From Bradysia coprophila (taxonomy: Eukaryota > Arthropoda > Insecta > Diptera > Sciaridae): a stretch of 64,000 nt of DNA. The stretch spans positions 1,729,739 to 1,793,738 of the forward strand of contig NW_023503307.1 of the NCBI RefSeq assembly GCF_014529535.1, read 5' to 3'. The position numbers were made by a program, and so were the translations under genes. The notes beneath the pieces are model-generated. The model was not told where the DNA came from. It made no database searches and worked only from the letters and a program-made list of their open reading frames with translations. Within the stretch, counting starts at the first letter, position 1. Each line of letters begins with the position of its first letter. Below, one piece after another: positions 13,607 through 24,900 of the stretch.

Positions 13607-14570
13607 AACAGCTCAAGAGATTCAGTTTTTAGTCGATGTCAGGAATCATTCAATGTTTTCGTTCGTTTTCGTTTCTAGAGCAATAAAATTTTGGAATCAA
13701 TAGAGCGATCATTCAATGAATCAAATCAAACAGTGAATGGTATCAGAAAATCAGGGAAAAATTGTCTGGCTGGGAAGAGGCCAGGCAGAAATTTTCAGTA
13801 CATAACAATATGACGTCACTAATATATGCTTGTTGAGTATGCAACGAATGAAATCAGAATGATTCTCTATGTTTCAGGTACGTGTGAACAATATCAATTA
13901 ATTCAGTCATCAACATTTACTACACAATGAAAATGTTGCATTTTGTACACTAAAAATGTTACATTTACTGAAACGACAGGTCAAACCATAATTTTTCATA
14001 ATTAATTTTGCATGGAATTATTGAAACGGCAAAATAGCTTAATTTTCTTTGATTTAACGAGTTAAGTAAATTACACATTAAGTTGTCATCGTCACCAAAT
14101 TATTACAGCGAGATATTGAGTGAAAACGAATTAAAATTTAGCAGATAAATACAAATTTGTTGACTATTTTTGACATTTAAATACATTGACGAATTCATTT
14201 CATTTAACACGGTAGCGACGGTAGCAGAAAAACTGGATGAACGCACGAGGTGAATGACAAAAAAAATGTAGCATACACAAGAATCCATGGGTGAATCATT
14301 TATTTTGAAATTTTTGGCGGCGAGTTTCAAATAACTTGTCTCGTTGATGCTGGACAGAGGATTATGAATATTATTGTCGGCATAGTGTTGTTATTACGAT
14401 ACTATATTGAATTATTACTATACCTGTCAATGTAATGGTTTATAATGGTTTTGACTTACGTCCCCACTAGGGACTCCCTAGGAAAGTAATATATATTACA
14501 CACTTGTCACGAAGACAACAACATAGAACTGCGAAGTGTAATTTTTTAATTATTCTTCGAAGTGACTAGT

Positions 14571-14720
14571 CGCACCCGGGTGCAATTAGCCAAACAACAC
14601 AGCAGATGCTATTCGCACCCGGGTGCGATTAGCCAGACAACACAGCTGACGCTATTCGCACCAGGGTGCGATTAGCCAGACAACACAACCAATGCTATTC
14701 GCACCCGGGTGCGATTAGCC
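14571..14720. repeat. 43-bp tandem array with palindrome CGCACCCGGGTGCG
   Basis: Units start at 14571, 14614, 14657 and 14700, exactly 43 bp apart. Each opens with the 14-bp perfect palindrome CGCACCCGGGTGCG (one copy has CACCAGGGTG), followed by ATTAGCCAGACAACACAG and a short variable part ending GCTATT. The composition is far more GC-rich than the surroundings. A second array of the same unit, mostly reversed, lies at 17104-17388, and a single degenerate unit at about 15746-15770. Confidence 0.9.
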
Positions 14721-15770
14721 GAATAACACACGGAAAATCCCAATATGCGTGTGAGATCTATAAGTGGACTTAGCTACCCCATTTTTTGGCATATAGCTGT
14801 GTAATGCATATTGCGAAGACTGTAGTTAAAATAGCTGTGTAACTTATATTATAGCTGTGAGACGCATTTCGAATCTATCTCGAGAAATAAAAATTTTTCC
14901 TAAACTTTCATGAATTTTGCGGTCACCCATCCAAGTACTAACCGCGCCCATTGATGCTTAACCTGACAATCCGACCGTCACCTTTGCTGCTGTTGTGCTA
15001 ATTTTGCTTGTGCTTTAACACGTTCTTATTTCGAAGCGTTGCTACCGCAATATAAATTCTGCAGCTATATTATACGGCACACAGCCGAATTCAAGTCTGT
15101 AGTTTTCATATTTAGCACTTTTACTTTGGTGAGTTGTCATTGCATTGTTTCAGGTTCTGAAAGAAAGTGAATTGAGACTGCCTGCGTGACGAATCGCCTA
15201 TTCAATTGTTTTCTGTGAAATGCCTAGTTTGACATTTGGGAGCAGATACTTGGCTTAATTCGTTTCTAATGTATTGCAATTTCTGATACTTTCATTCGTC
15301 TGTGTTTCCACGGATTTTGACTACTGAAGAGGTATTTCTATAACCTGACAATCAAGCTTTATTAAAATCAGCCAAGCTATTTTACGATTTTTCTTTATCT
15401 GTTAACATTGAGTCCGACCAAGCGTCAGTACGAATCACAACTTGAATGCATGGTCCCATACATTTTCTGATATGCAGCACACAGCTATATTTTTCATACG
15501 TCAAATATGCGTTACACAGCTATGATATAGAGTACACAACCACAATATGCAAATCCTAGCTATAAAATGTGTTCTCGGTGCATAATGTAGCTCTGTAATC
15601 TATAATATAGTTGTGTAACTCACATTGCAGGTAAATAACCAACATTAATAGGATATGCGTTCAGTAGCTATATTTTTATAAGTCTTGCAGCCACATTATA
15701 AGTTACACAGCCTTTAACGAAATCCACGAATTTTCCGTGCACAACAGATGCTATTCGAACCCTACGTAGT
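14721..15770. repeat. Inverted block rich in TAGCTGTGTAAC motifs
   Basis: The motif TAGCTGTGTAA(C/T), followed by a TATATT or CATATT stretch, recurs many times in both orientations (for example about 14800, 14832, 15065, 15480, 15515 and 15605). The left side (ACACGGAAAATCCC at 14728) is matched in reverse complement by GATTTCCACGAATTTTCCGT-like sequence near 15720-15742, so the block is a loose inverted repeat about 1 kb long. It encloses the 5S-derived fragment. I find no coding potential. Confidence 0.5.
14919..14995 (-). ncRNA. 5S rRNA-derived fragment (pseudo-5S or SINE3-like head)
   Basis: Read on the minus strand, the sequence contains GGTTAAGC, then GGGCGCGGTTAGTACTT, then GATGGGTGACCGC. 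This corresponds to the middle and 3' half of insect 5S rRNA, including the region of the internal box A, intermediate element and box C of the type 1 Pol III promoter. About 75 of the usual 120 nucleotides are recognisable. The 5' quarter and the 3' end, which form the terminal helix, are missing. It is therefore not a functional 5S gene. It may be a pseudogene or the promoter head of a 5S-derived SINE; which of these cannot be told from one copy. Confidence 0.75.
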
Positions 15771-17103
15771 ACATTTTCACCGAAAATACGATTTTCTAAT
15801 GTTTTATTTGTATGATCTGAATTTGTAAGACATATTTGTCATAAATTGAATATCTAAATATCAGATGAAAGCTGTTTTTGTTTACTATCATATTTCATAA
15901 CTTCTATGAAATTAAATACAATTTTCAGAAACTTTTGATCAAATCTGGGAGGGAGCGCAAATAGGGAATTTCAATTTCGCATTTTACGTATTCCCAAATA
16001 ATGAAATTAGCCCTGTTTTTCGACAAAAATTACATATTATGAAACTGGCGACGAAATATCGCAAAATCATTAGAATGGTAAATTCTGCAATAAAATCACT
16101 AGTTCTGTGGCATAGTTGTAACTCTATTATTTGAATGAGTGTGTGCATTGCAGGCAAGCAACTTTTTTTAGTATCGGCTAATGTTAAGCTTTTAAACAAC
16201 TTGACATTCTCTATTGAAGAGACAAGGTATTAATCAACCAAGAACTAAGTTTTGTCCAAATCGATTCTACCGAAAACGCGAAATAAAAAAACCTTAAACG
16301 TTAAATGAACAGTTTGTTGAAACCGAGAGGGAAGCAATGGACCTGAAACCCCTTTTTATCTCTTTTTAACTCTCATAACTCTTACATTTTGTTTGGAGGT
16401 AGGAGTTTTAGAGAGTTCTACAACTCGTTTTAACTCTTACAAACAACTCATTTCAGTGGTTTCTCCTCGGCTAAAATGTCCAAAGTCGACTCAACTGAAT
16501 GTTCCTCGTACAATTTGTTTTTTTTTTTAATTTTCTACAGACGAAAAATTTCATAAAGTCTTATTGCTCTTTTGGTTTTACATTGGCCACTAACGGATTT
16601 CCCAATAAGCCTATGAAGTTATAAGTATGAACACCTCGTCGCAAGAAAATTAGTAAAGTCAAGTATCCAAAAACAAAGAATAGTTACTTATCCAATCAAA
16701 CTTACTACATTTTACTGTCACTTGAAGATTTCTCTGACAACTTAAATGATTTACTGATATAATTACATATAAACTTAGACTTAAAACTCACTCAGGATTA
16801 TTTCGATTCACAGTTTTTGAAAAACAATTTGTCACCTCGATTCAGTTTTAGATAGATTTCATGTCATTCCACGCATGTAGGCTACTACACGACTATTTTG
16901 ATCGTAGTAAGATACAAATCGTGATAAAGCGATGAAATTCTGTGATCAAATTTTCACAAGAATTTCCATTTAAGAACTACTGTCGAATTTCCAGTGATTG
17001 GATGGATTTGTATGAACTATATAAGGTTAGTAATATTAGTTCCGTCAAGAAGGCGACTTTTGTATTGAAAATATAACCATGAATCCAATTATTTGAAATA
17101 GAG

Positions 17104-17388
17104 ATTAGCCACGCAACACAGCAGATGCTATTCGCACCCGAATCAGGGCAACCGAACTTTTTTTGGCGCCCAGGTGCGAATAGCATCTGTTGTGTTGCGT
17201 GGCTAATTGCACCCAGGTGCGAATAGCATCTGTTGTGTTGTTTGGCTAATTGCACCCGGGTGCGATTAGCACGTCATTTGGGTGCGATTAGCATCTGCTG
17301 TGTTGTTTGGCTAATTGCACCCGGTGCGAATAGCATCCGCTGTGTTGTTCGGCTATTCGCACCCGGGTGCGATTAGCATCGGCCATTA
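17104..17388. repeat. Reversed copy of the 43-bp palindromic array
   Basis: About six units of the same repeat as at 14571. The first part (17104-17140, ATTAGCCACGCAACACAGCA and on) is in the same orientation as the left array; after an insertion at about 17141-17163 the remaining units are reversed (GCGAATAGCATCTGTTGTGT followed by GGCTAATTGCACCC). Several copies have lost a base or two from the palindrome. The two arrays face each other across about 2.4 kb, like the subterminal repeats of a fold-back element. Confidence 0.85.
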
Positions 17389-17769
17389 TTCTTCTAGTTA
17401 AGTAATTTTGACATCCGAACATCGCGCGTATGTGATAAAAGCCATAACATTCCTGGGGTGCAATGGTATAGATTGTTGGAATAGTTCTCGTCACACCCGC
17501 AACAATCAGCAAGCTGTTTTATAAATGTAAATTTTTTGAATAAAAAATGAACGTCACTACTCAGCATCCTCATTGTAACAGCAGTGACCGTACCTACACA
17601 CAGATCAACGCGAAAGAGACCTAGTCAACGCACCAGCATTTACGCATCCGGATTTCAGATTCCATAATCGGATAATCATACATTCGACTTGCACTTATTA
17701 AAATAAGTTCATAACTGGGAATACGTTTCATAGAGCATTGACTAAAGAATAAAGAAAAATTTGAATAAG

Positions 17770-17954
17770 TTTGTTCCAAAGTCTTTTCGAAATGTCAAAT
17801 TTCATTCATATCGAGGGCAACTTAACCTCAACTTTCAAGTTGACGAAAAATTTACAAGGAAATCTGTTGACTTTTAGGCTGTGTTTATCTCTGTGGATGA
17901 AATCGTTGTCGTTCTTGTTGTAAAAGTTCGGGTTTACAGTTAATTGGAACAAAT
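17770..17954. mobile_element. MITE, family with termini TTTGTTCCAA (copy 1)
   Basis: Termini TTTGTTCCAA and TTGGAACAAA are inverted. Subterminal segments also match in inverted order (TGTCAAATTTCATTCAT on the left; GTGGATGAAATCG and GGGTTTACAGTTA on the right). A second copy with the same ends and internal order lies at 45430-45627. There is no coding capacity and the target duplication is unclear. Confidence 0.7.
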
Positions 17955-18354
17955 CTATTTGGTCTGTTAGGCATCGCTATGTGTAGTTAGAGTTAAGCTC
18001 TTAGAGAGCGCTCAGAACTCTCTATTACAAGATGAATCGGAACCACGTGATAATGTAGATATTCGAAGTCAGTTTTGCAGATTTGAAATCCTACTTTAAA
18101 AATATAAAAATTTGTTTTCACGTGTCGTTGAAAATTAATTTTCTTATAACGACATGGTGATTATTAACAAGATTGATGGTAATAAAAATAAAGGGTGCTA
18201 ATGAACTGTGTTTCGTAAGTATGATACCAGTTATTTATGCGACCGAGTGACAAATGCTTTTCTAGGCAACAGGTGTGTACATAGTCACTCTAGGTTGTAG
18301 GCATGTAGGCTGTGTGTGACGATGGTGACGATATACATCGTGTACCTAAAATAG

Positions 18355-18660
18355 TATTTTTTTCTCGCCTCCGGCTTGTGCTGGAAAACTCTCGTTCGCA
18401 AAAAAAAACCTCTTTGCATAAGTTAGTAACAACGTTTTGTGTGTCGGAAATGAGTAACAAAATCGCGATATTTCGACACTAGATTAACAAAATAACTTAT
18501 GACCGACCTGCAAACAATGTTTTTCCTAACTAGTGTTGAAATATTGCGATTTAATCGCTTATTTTCCTCTTCGTTCAGGAAAAACTTTGTTCCTAACTTA
18601 TGCTGAAACACTCTTTTAGCGAATTCGATTCCAGCACTCGCCTCCGGCTCTCATTCGCTA
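18355..18660. repeat. Interspersed repeat with CTCGCCTCCGGCT motif
   Basis: TTTTTCTCGCCTCCGGCTTG at 18360 followed by GTGCTGGAAAACTCTCGTTC and CCTCTTTGCATAAGTTAG is closely matched at 50165-50260. A reversed partial copy of the unit (TTCCAGCACTCGCCTCCGGC, CATTCGCTAGAAAAG) lies at 18630-18665, with inverted ATTTCGACACTAG/CTAGTGTTGAAAT in between. The whole is an inverted repeat of an unidentified dispersed element. Confidence 0.5.
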
Positions 18661-19845
18661 GAAAAGAATTTCAGTATACGTTAGGAAAATAACTATTTCT
18701 CAAAAAAGTCAACGAAAATTTTATTAACAATTTTTCATGTGTGGGACATTTCCTGTGGTTTCTACCTTTTACATGAAAATTAAGGTCATGGCAGGCGATT
18801 TTTGCGTGTTTTAGCCCGAACAAGTGGGCATGCAAAGCTGTTTTAAAAACTGAGAGTAGTGAATAACAGCTGTGGCTAAAAATGAAAAATTAACTGTAAA
18901 AAGACATCACAACACTGTTTTGCTGAATACATGTCCCAGGTGAAAAATAGTTAGCGACATTATCGACATAAAATCCATTGAATCCATCTATCAAAAAAAA
19001 AACATAAATTTCATCAGTAAGACGATGGGTATGATGGGTATGATAGAGTAAGAAAGACTATATTATGCAACTTATCGTCTAACCAAAAATATTATGTGGA
19101 ATTGATTTTGATTCAGAACGAGAACTATATTAATGTGCATTTACTTTAGTCTCTACTACCATCATAATTAGTACTAATTCACCAAATTATGTTCAAGAAT
19201 TTCTTGTATTTCCAATGATGGAACTTAAAATGAATTATTAATAATAGGCTTTGTTGGTAAACCATAACAAGGCTTTTCTTATAGTTAGAATTTAGCACAC
19301 AACACTATTTTTCAATATGACGTACTGGCCCTAGCCTTTGACTTGGATCTATCTTCTTTTTTGTAAATAAGAATTACTGTAAAAACCTATTACACAGCTC
19401 ATAATAATGTATATGTATTTACTTCGCATATTTTCCAAGATGTGGCACAAAAACATTACGAGATAATGCAGATTTGAAATGATGGACAAAACTTAAATCC
19501 CTTGAAGTTGGGACTAATTACCCGTGGCGAAAATTTGACTGAACCAAATGTTATGAATTTTTTTTTGAATATTTTGGTCTAGGCGGCACAGTCCGTATTC
19601 TCACGTGAGTTAAATGTTACTTTTATAGCCGGTGAATTTTATCATGGTGTGTACAACATTATGTTTTTTCATCTAAGATGTCAGATCTTTGGCACATATT
19701 CAACGCATCAAGCTGAAATGATACTCAACCGAAGATAGAATAAATGTGTCGAGTAATGTTTTATTCTATGCAACGTTATAACTAGAACCTCCACGCTGGT
19801 TTATTCAGTTAATGCTAGGAACTCGTTCAGGAACTAAAAATTCGT

Positions 19846-19973
19846 TACAGTGAACGACATCTCAAATGTCTCACTGTCAAATTTTTCTGAGAATTTTATT
19901 GTGTCATTGCAAATTCACAATGACATTCTCTGAAAAAAATGACAGTGAGACATTTGAGATGTCGTTCACTGTA
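19846..19973. mobile_element. Tc1/mariner-type palindromic MITE with TA duplication
   Basis: The 124-bp element at 19848-19971 starts CAGTGAACGACATCTCAAAT and ends with the exact reverse complement, flanked by TA on both sides. The arms are about 55 bp and nearly perfect; the centre is near 19910. TA duplications and CAGTG ends fit Tc1/mariner-derived MITEs. A half copy sits at 52155-52229. It is inserted within a second repeat carrying inverted CTCGTTCAGGAAC motifs (about 19800 and 20040). Confidence 0.85.
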
Positions 19974-20580
19974 CCCAAAGTGAAGATTTTGACATATTTT
20001 ATATGAAAGAAATACTCACCAGTGAAACTTAACGATGAGTTTCTGAACGAGCTCTAGTGTTATGCCATGAAACATATCAAAACAGCTATTGTTGAGCGAC
20101 TTCTCGTTCGTTCGTTGTTCGTTATTTGTAAACAATTTCAATTTTATAAATAATCCAACCAAATAAAGATAGATGCGGAAATTCCATTTCATTAAAGTTT
20201 AAAAATGTTTATGATATAGAAAATTCACTTTGTTACTCTGTACATCGAACTTCGTTAACAATGACAATAATAATGAATTTAGCGATATACCAAATAAGAA
20301 TTATCGGCTGGGAAACATAATTTGAAAGTATAGTCAATTTTGATGGGAACAATGTTGTGAAGTTGGTTCAAGTATATGCTCACTACAATTTCGCCGTACT
20401 CAGGCCCGTATTGTTAAGAGCAATATGAGCGATTCAGATAAAAGGCATAAAAGTGATCTGACAATTTCTACATTTGCATTTGTTTCACATTGATTGATGA
20501 GATGCATGAGACCGACAACTTGTGTTAAAAGCGTGACATTTTAATGTTGGTAGAAATGTGTTGTTCTGCATAAAAATTTT

Positions 20581-21066
20581 TGTGTTGAGTATAAAGATGC
20601 AACATAACAAAGAGAATTTAACTAGTGGCCAACATTGTAAAAATTATATTCCGTAAGTTTTTGTGGATTTGCATTAACTTCAGTATTGTTCATATACTTT
20701 GAGTTTTATTACCAACTTTATCATCTGCAATGAAGACGCTTTTGAAACCAAAGTATATATAAACACTGAAGGTACATACCACAGACCCTCAGGGAATAGC
20801 AACAAATACGGATCCCGACTTTCGGGTGAATATAAGATTTATAATGTTGCATCTCTGATATTTGTCATAATAATGTTGTCAGAACTGCGTTGTTGAGTAT
20901 AAAATTGTCTGTGTTGAGTATTGAGTTGTGTGAGATGCAACAAAGTGAATTTTAATCGATTTTACTTGTGTCCAACGTTACGAAAATTATATTCACCCGA
21001 AAGTAGCGATCCGTGTATTTTTGCGGATCTGGGGTACCTTCAGTGTTTATATACTTTGCTTGAAAT
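20581..21066. repeat. Three-part repeat, two direct and one inverted copy
   Basis: Sequence at 20581-20700 (GTTGAGTATAAAGATGCAAC, then CCAACATTGTAAAAATTATA) recurs at about 20890-21062 in the same orientation. The right half of the latter (GAAAATTATATTCACCCGAA to CAGTGTTTATATACTTTG) is matched in reverse complement at 20748-20850 (CAAAGTATATATAAACACTG, CTTTCGGGTGAATATAA). The open frames in this interval come from this repeat and look non-coding. Confidence 0.6.
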
Positions 21067-21362
21067 AGCTAAAATATACGAAAGCTGTTATCGCATTATA
21101 CCTTCGTTTAAAAAACATCCTACCTTCTTTAACGTCTTCGAAGTATAGTTGTCTCGCTTGCACTTATGGCAACTCAAAGTGACTGCGACAAAAGCCTGTG
21201 TATGAAAATGAATTTTAGAAGAACTGCCAACTAAATTGAATCGTCGACGAAATAGTATTTTTTATTATAAAGATACACTTGATATTGACAACACATTTTA
21301 GTGGAAAAATTCCTTATTTCATTTGACAGTTACCAAAACATATTTTCAATATCTCAAGTGTG

Positions 21363-21509
21363 TTAGTCTGATTTCACAGTCATTCCGTTTTGCCTCCGTG
21401 TACATGACAGTTGTCATATCAAACAATGTGCTCAATTGTATGAAATGCCAACTGTCATGTATACGGAGGCAAAAAGGAATGAAAACGGATGACTGTGAAT
21501 TCAGACTTA
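21363..21509. mobile_element. MITE with TTA duplication, family 'TTTTGCCTCCG' (copy 1)
   Basis: The element at 21366-21506 starts GTCTGATTTCACAGTCATTC and ends with the reverse-complementary GGATGACTGTGAATTCAGAC. It has long near-perfect arms containing TTTTGCCTCCG and CATGACAGTTG. TTA on both sides could be a 3-bp target duplication, as used by PIF/Harbinger elements, though the ends do not match the usual Harbinger consensus. A second copy lies at 59550-59680. This copy ends about 455 bp upstream of the WAC start codon, so it may sit in the promoter region. Confidence 0.75.
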
Positions 21510-21964
21510 AGTTTTAAGCGGAGCGAGGTCGATTTTACTTTAAGATAGTTCACGTAAGGATAATTTTAATTTTCTTAACGCTGTCAAAAGTGTATAAAGG
21601 AAACAATTGATGTTCATTAAAACTTGTTTCATGTGAAATTCTCTGATCTAATTGTTTCGTTCTAATATTTATATATCCAACATTTCTAACTCAATAATGG
21701 ATGTATTCGAATCTCTACGCTCATATAGCCCGACAGCCCATATGACCTGACAGCGAATTAGTTCGGACCTGGCCGAACTGCATTATCATTTTTGCTCCAT
21801 GAAATAATCGTGTCTATATATATGGCGGCGTCTGAATGAAGAACAAAGTTTGAGAAAAAAGAAATTTATTGACCGTACAACTACGTTTGAATGTTGTCGT
21901 GATAATAATTGGTTAATTAGGCTAACAAAATCGGCCGCGAATAATCAAAGAGTCATTTGCATTA

Positions 21965-24900
21965 ATGGTAATGCATGCTAGAAAACCTCAGCGTATAAAC
22001 GATGGGTAAATATCGGTCAAAGAACTGTCGGGTGTATGAAGGAAAAAAAACATTTTCCACATACTATCCAACATTTTGCATTCGACTGAAAAAAATATTT
22101 TTTTTTTCAACTTTCAACTTAACTAAAAATTTAAAATTCATTGCCGTCAATGATTTTTCACGCATTTTACTAATTATTTTGATTTCAATTTGCAGGTACT
22201 TTGAAAAGCAAGCCCATCCTTATCAGGTACGAATTTTTTTCCGATTTATACAAAAAAAATTGAATTGGGCAAATTGAGTTCACCACTAACCTTACAAAGA
22301 CAAAGCGATTTATTTCACAATTTCCCGACATCCAGCATTATTTCCACGGATAATCGAAATATTCTTTACAATAATGTCCGTCGAACATTGAATCTGTCAA
22401 ATTGTCAAAACGGTATTCTAAATGGTTTATTCTAAAACCATTTTTGCTTATTCTAAAATCATTTTTGCCTTAGATTATTTAACATCGATAGATCGACATC
22501 TTTTTCGGTTCTTTTGCCAGCCATCAGATAGCTCAATTTCAATTACCGTGAGAATGTTTATATTTTCACCGGATTGCCCGCCACGACTAATTTCCATTCA
22601 ATTTCACTGTCGGATCATCATTGACAATCTCGACATCAAACAATCAAATGAGTTAAACCAAAAAATAAATAAAAACTTTTCTTTGCCCTCTCCTGATAGA
22701 GCTCCAAATATAGCTCGAAGCGTGATTATGAACGTGATCCTGGAAGTAGATCAACGAGTTATCTGCGTGATCGAGACCAATCGCCCAGCATTGGTGGACA
22801 AACAAATCTGAACAATGGCAACAGTTCGTACCGATCGAATTCACCGGACTTGGACTCGCCAAGGGACAGCAGAGATCGAGACCGCAGTGGTGGAGAGCGT
22901 AGCGACCGTTACCAAAGTTCGAGTTACATACAAAAAATGAAAGATAGAGATCGGGACCGAGATTATAAGAAGGACAAGTACACAGGTATTGGTCGCTGGT
23001 TAATGTTCATTCGCTTTGTTTGCTAAACGCAATCTTTTACCGTCTCACTACAGATAAACGTGATAGACGTGGCGAAAGAGACGCTGAACATCGTACTAAT
23101 CCTAAGAACCATGATCGGATTCGTGACCACAGAGGTTCGTATGCGAAAATTCACAAACATAAACACCGTGGTCAACAAACCCGTTCCTTTTGTTATTTGC
23201 AGATAATGATCGTGACCGGAACGACAGAGAAAGGGACCGAGGAGGTGGTGGCAGTGATAGAGACAGAGACAGGGAACGGACAAGAATTGGAGATTGGAGT
23301 GAACATGTTAGCTCGTCGGGCAAAAAGTATTACTATAATTGTAAGACGGAGGTTTCTCAATGGGAAAAACCAAAGGAATGGCTGGACAAGGAACGGTGAG
23401 TTTGAACAGTTTTGAATTCCGTGAACTTCTACCATGAACTGTGCCACACACTACATGTTTGTTTAAGTTCTGTATCACAGCACTGCTTCGCATGAACATA
23501 GAAAATGTTCGGAGGCTGATGAAATAGGAGTAGGAACTGCGTTTCTTTGTAAAAATAGATGACCGCTTTTCGTTGTATGACATACAATACAAACTGTCCC
23601 AAGCAGTAGCTCTTCTCACTAATGTCTCCAAATTTAACGCTTGTCAAGTCAGTGTTCATGCTAGGAGCAGTGTTGTGATTATATGTAACGACAGTAATGT
23701 ATGAATGTGTCATTGATAATACCCGGTCAAAAGTAGAATGAGGATCAGTTCGAAGTGTTGACATGTCCGTATTTTCGCTCCTTTGTGGTTCGTTAAGCTT
23801 GTCTTGTCGAGTAGGAGATTTCGTATAGCTTTGTCGTCGTCACCCAACAAATATTGCTAAATGGAACATTGTTCAGACTTCTGCAACAAATTTGTGTACA
23901 GCAAAAAAAAAGTCCGTGAACAACAGATCCATCGAACAGAAATCTGTTTTAAAATTTCAATGCTTTGCACACTGCATCATTTGCGCATTGTTTACATTTC
24001 CAAGTGTGTAGCGAATGGTAAACAATGACAGTGTCTGGCTAGTTTCCTGGAAAACATTACACGGCTGTTGACTTTAACGTACAGCTCATGCTGTTTCTGT
24101 TCCGTATTGCTTCACCGTAATTACAAAGTCATCGACGTCAAAATGCGCTCTTCGCTAAGATACTGAATTGAAATGACTGAAGCTTGAGTTTATCAAGCAT
24201 TCCATTGACATTTTAGATGAATGACGAATCATTTTTACGTGGAAGGCGATAATTTGCTCGCATTAGATCACAAACTGCCAAATTTCCAGGCTCTGATTTA
24301 CCATGTTAGACCGATAGTCCAGGGTTACGGTTTCGTCTCCCAACCCTTTTCATTTAGTGATCATCTAATAAATCAGTCTCTGACCAAGTTATATATGTTG
24401 TGACCGGGGTTCGTTTACACTTGATGGGTATTCTTTCCACAATTGAATTTAGTAGTAACTATCAACGGTTAGTGGAAAGTAACTTTTATCAAGGACCTCT
24501 AACAATGGTTCAGGAGAAGCAACAAGTGGAAATATGAATAAGTTGAGCTATTTAACCATAAATTTTGACGTGGTCTACATTCGATTGGGGTTAACTGTTA
24601 TGCTGGTCTAAAGAGTGTCGAGCTAAGCGACCAAACTATAGTCACTAAATTTGTTCACAAACTCTTTTAAAGGGAATTTAACCTTCACCTCATGATTGCT
24701 TCACCCTTCGTGTCCTAAACTCACTGATGTTTACTGTAATGATTACTAGCACTACAATGTACCGTTTCATCACAAAAAAAAACTCATTTGAATCTAATTG
24801 CAGAGGTTTATCCAAGGAACGACATAGAGAGTATCGGGAAAAGGAACGAGACCGAGAGCGCGATGAACGGTTTTCAAGATCTTGTAAGAACTGATTGATG

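Larger units (their letters stand above)
13607..21964. other. Intergenic, repeat-rich region between HECW and WAC
   Basis: HECW (minus) and WAC (plus) are divergently transcribed, so both promoters should lie in this 8.4-kb gap, near 13.6-14.3 kb and 21.5-21.96 kb. I see no convincing exon here. Much of it is repeats: facing 43-bp arrays (14571-14720, 17104-17388), a 5S rRNA-derived fragment (14919-14995), MITEs at 17770, 19846 and 21363, and a three-copy repeat at 20581-21066. No TATA box or initiator could be assigned with confidence. Confidence 0.6.

Noticed and set aside
23020-23764. Several long frames on both strands near the WAC WW exon
   Set aside because: They overlap or flank the verified WAC exons in other frames and reflect the biased RD-repeat codons.
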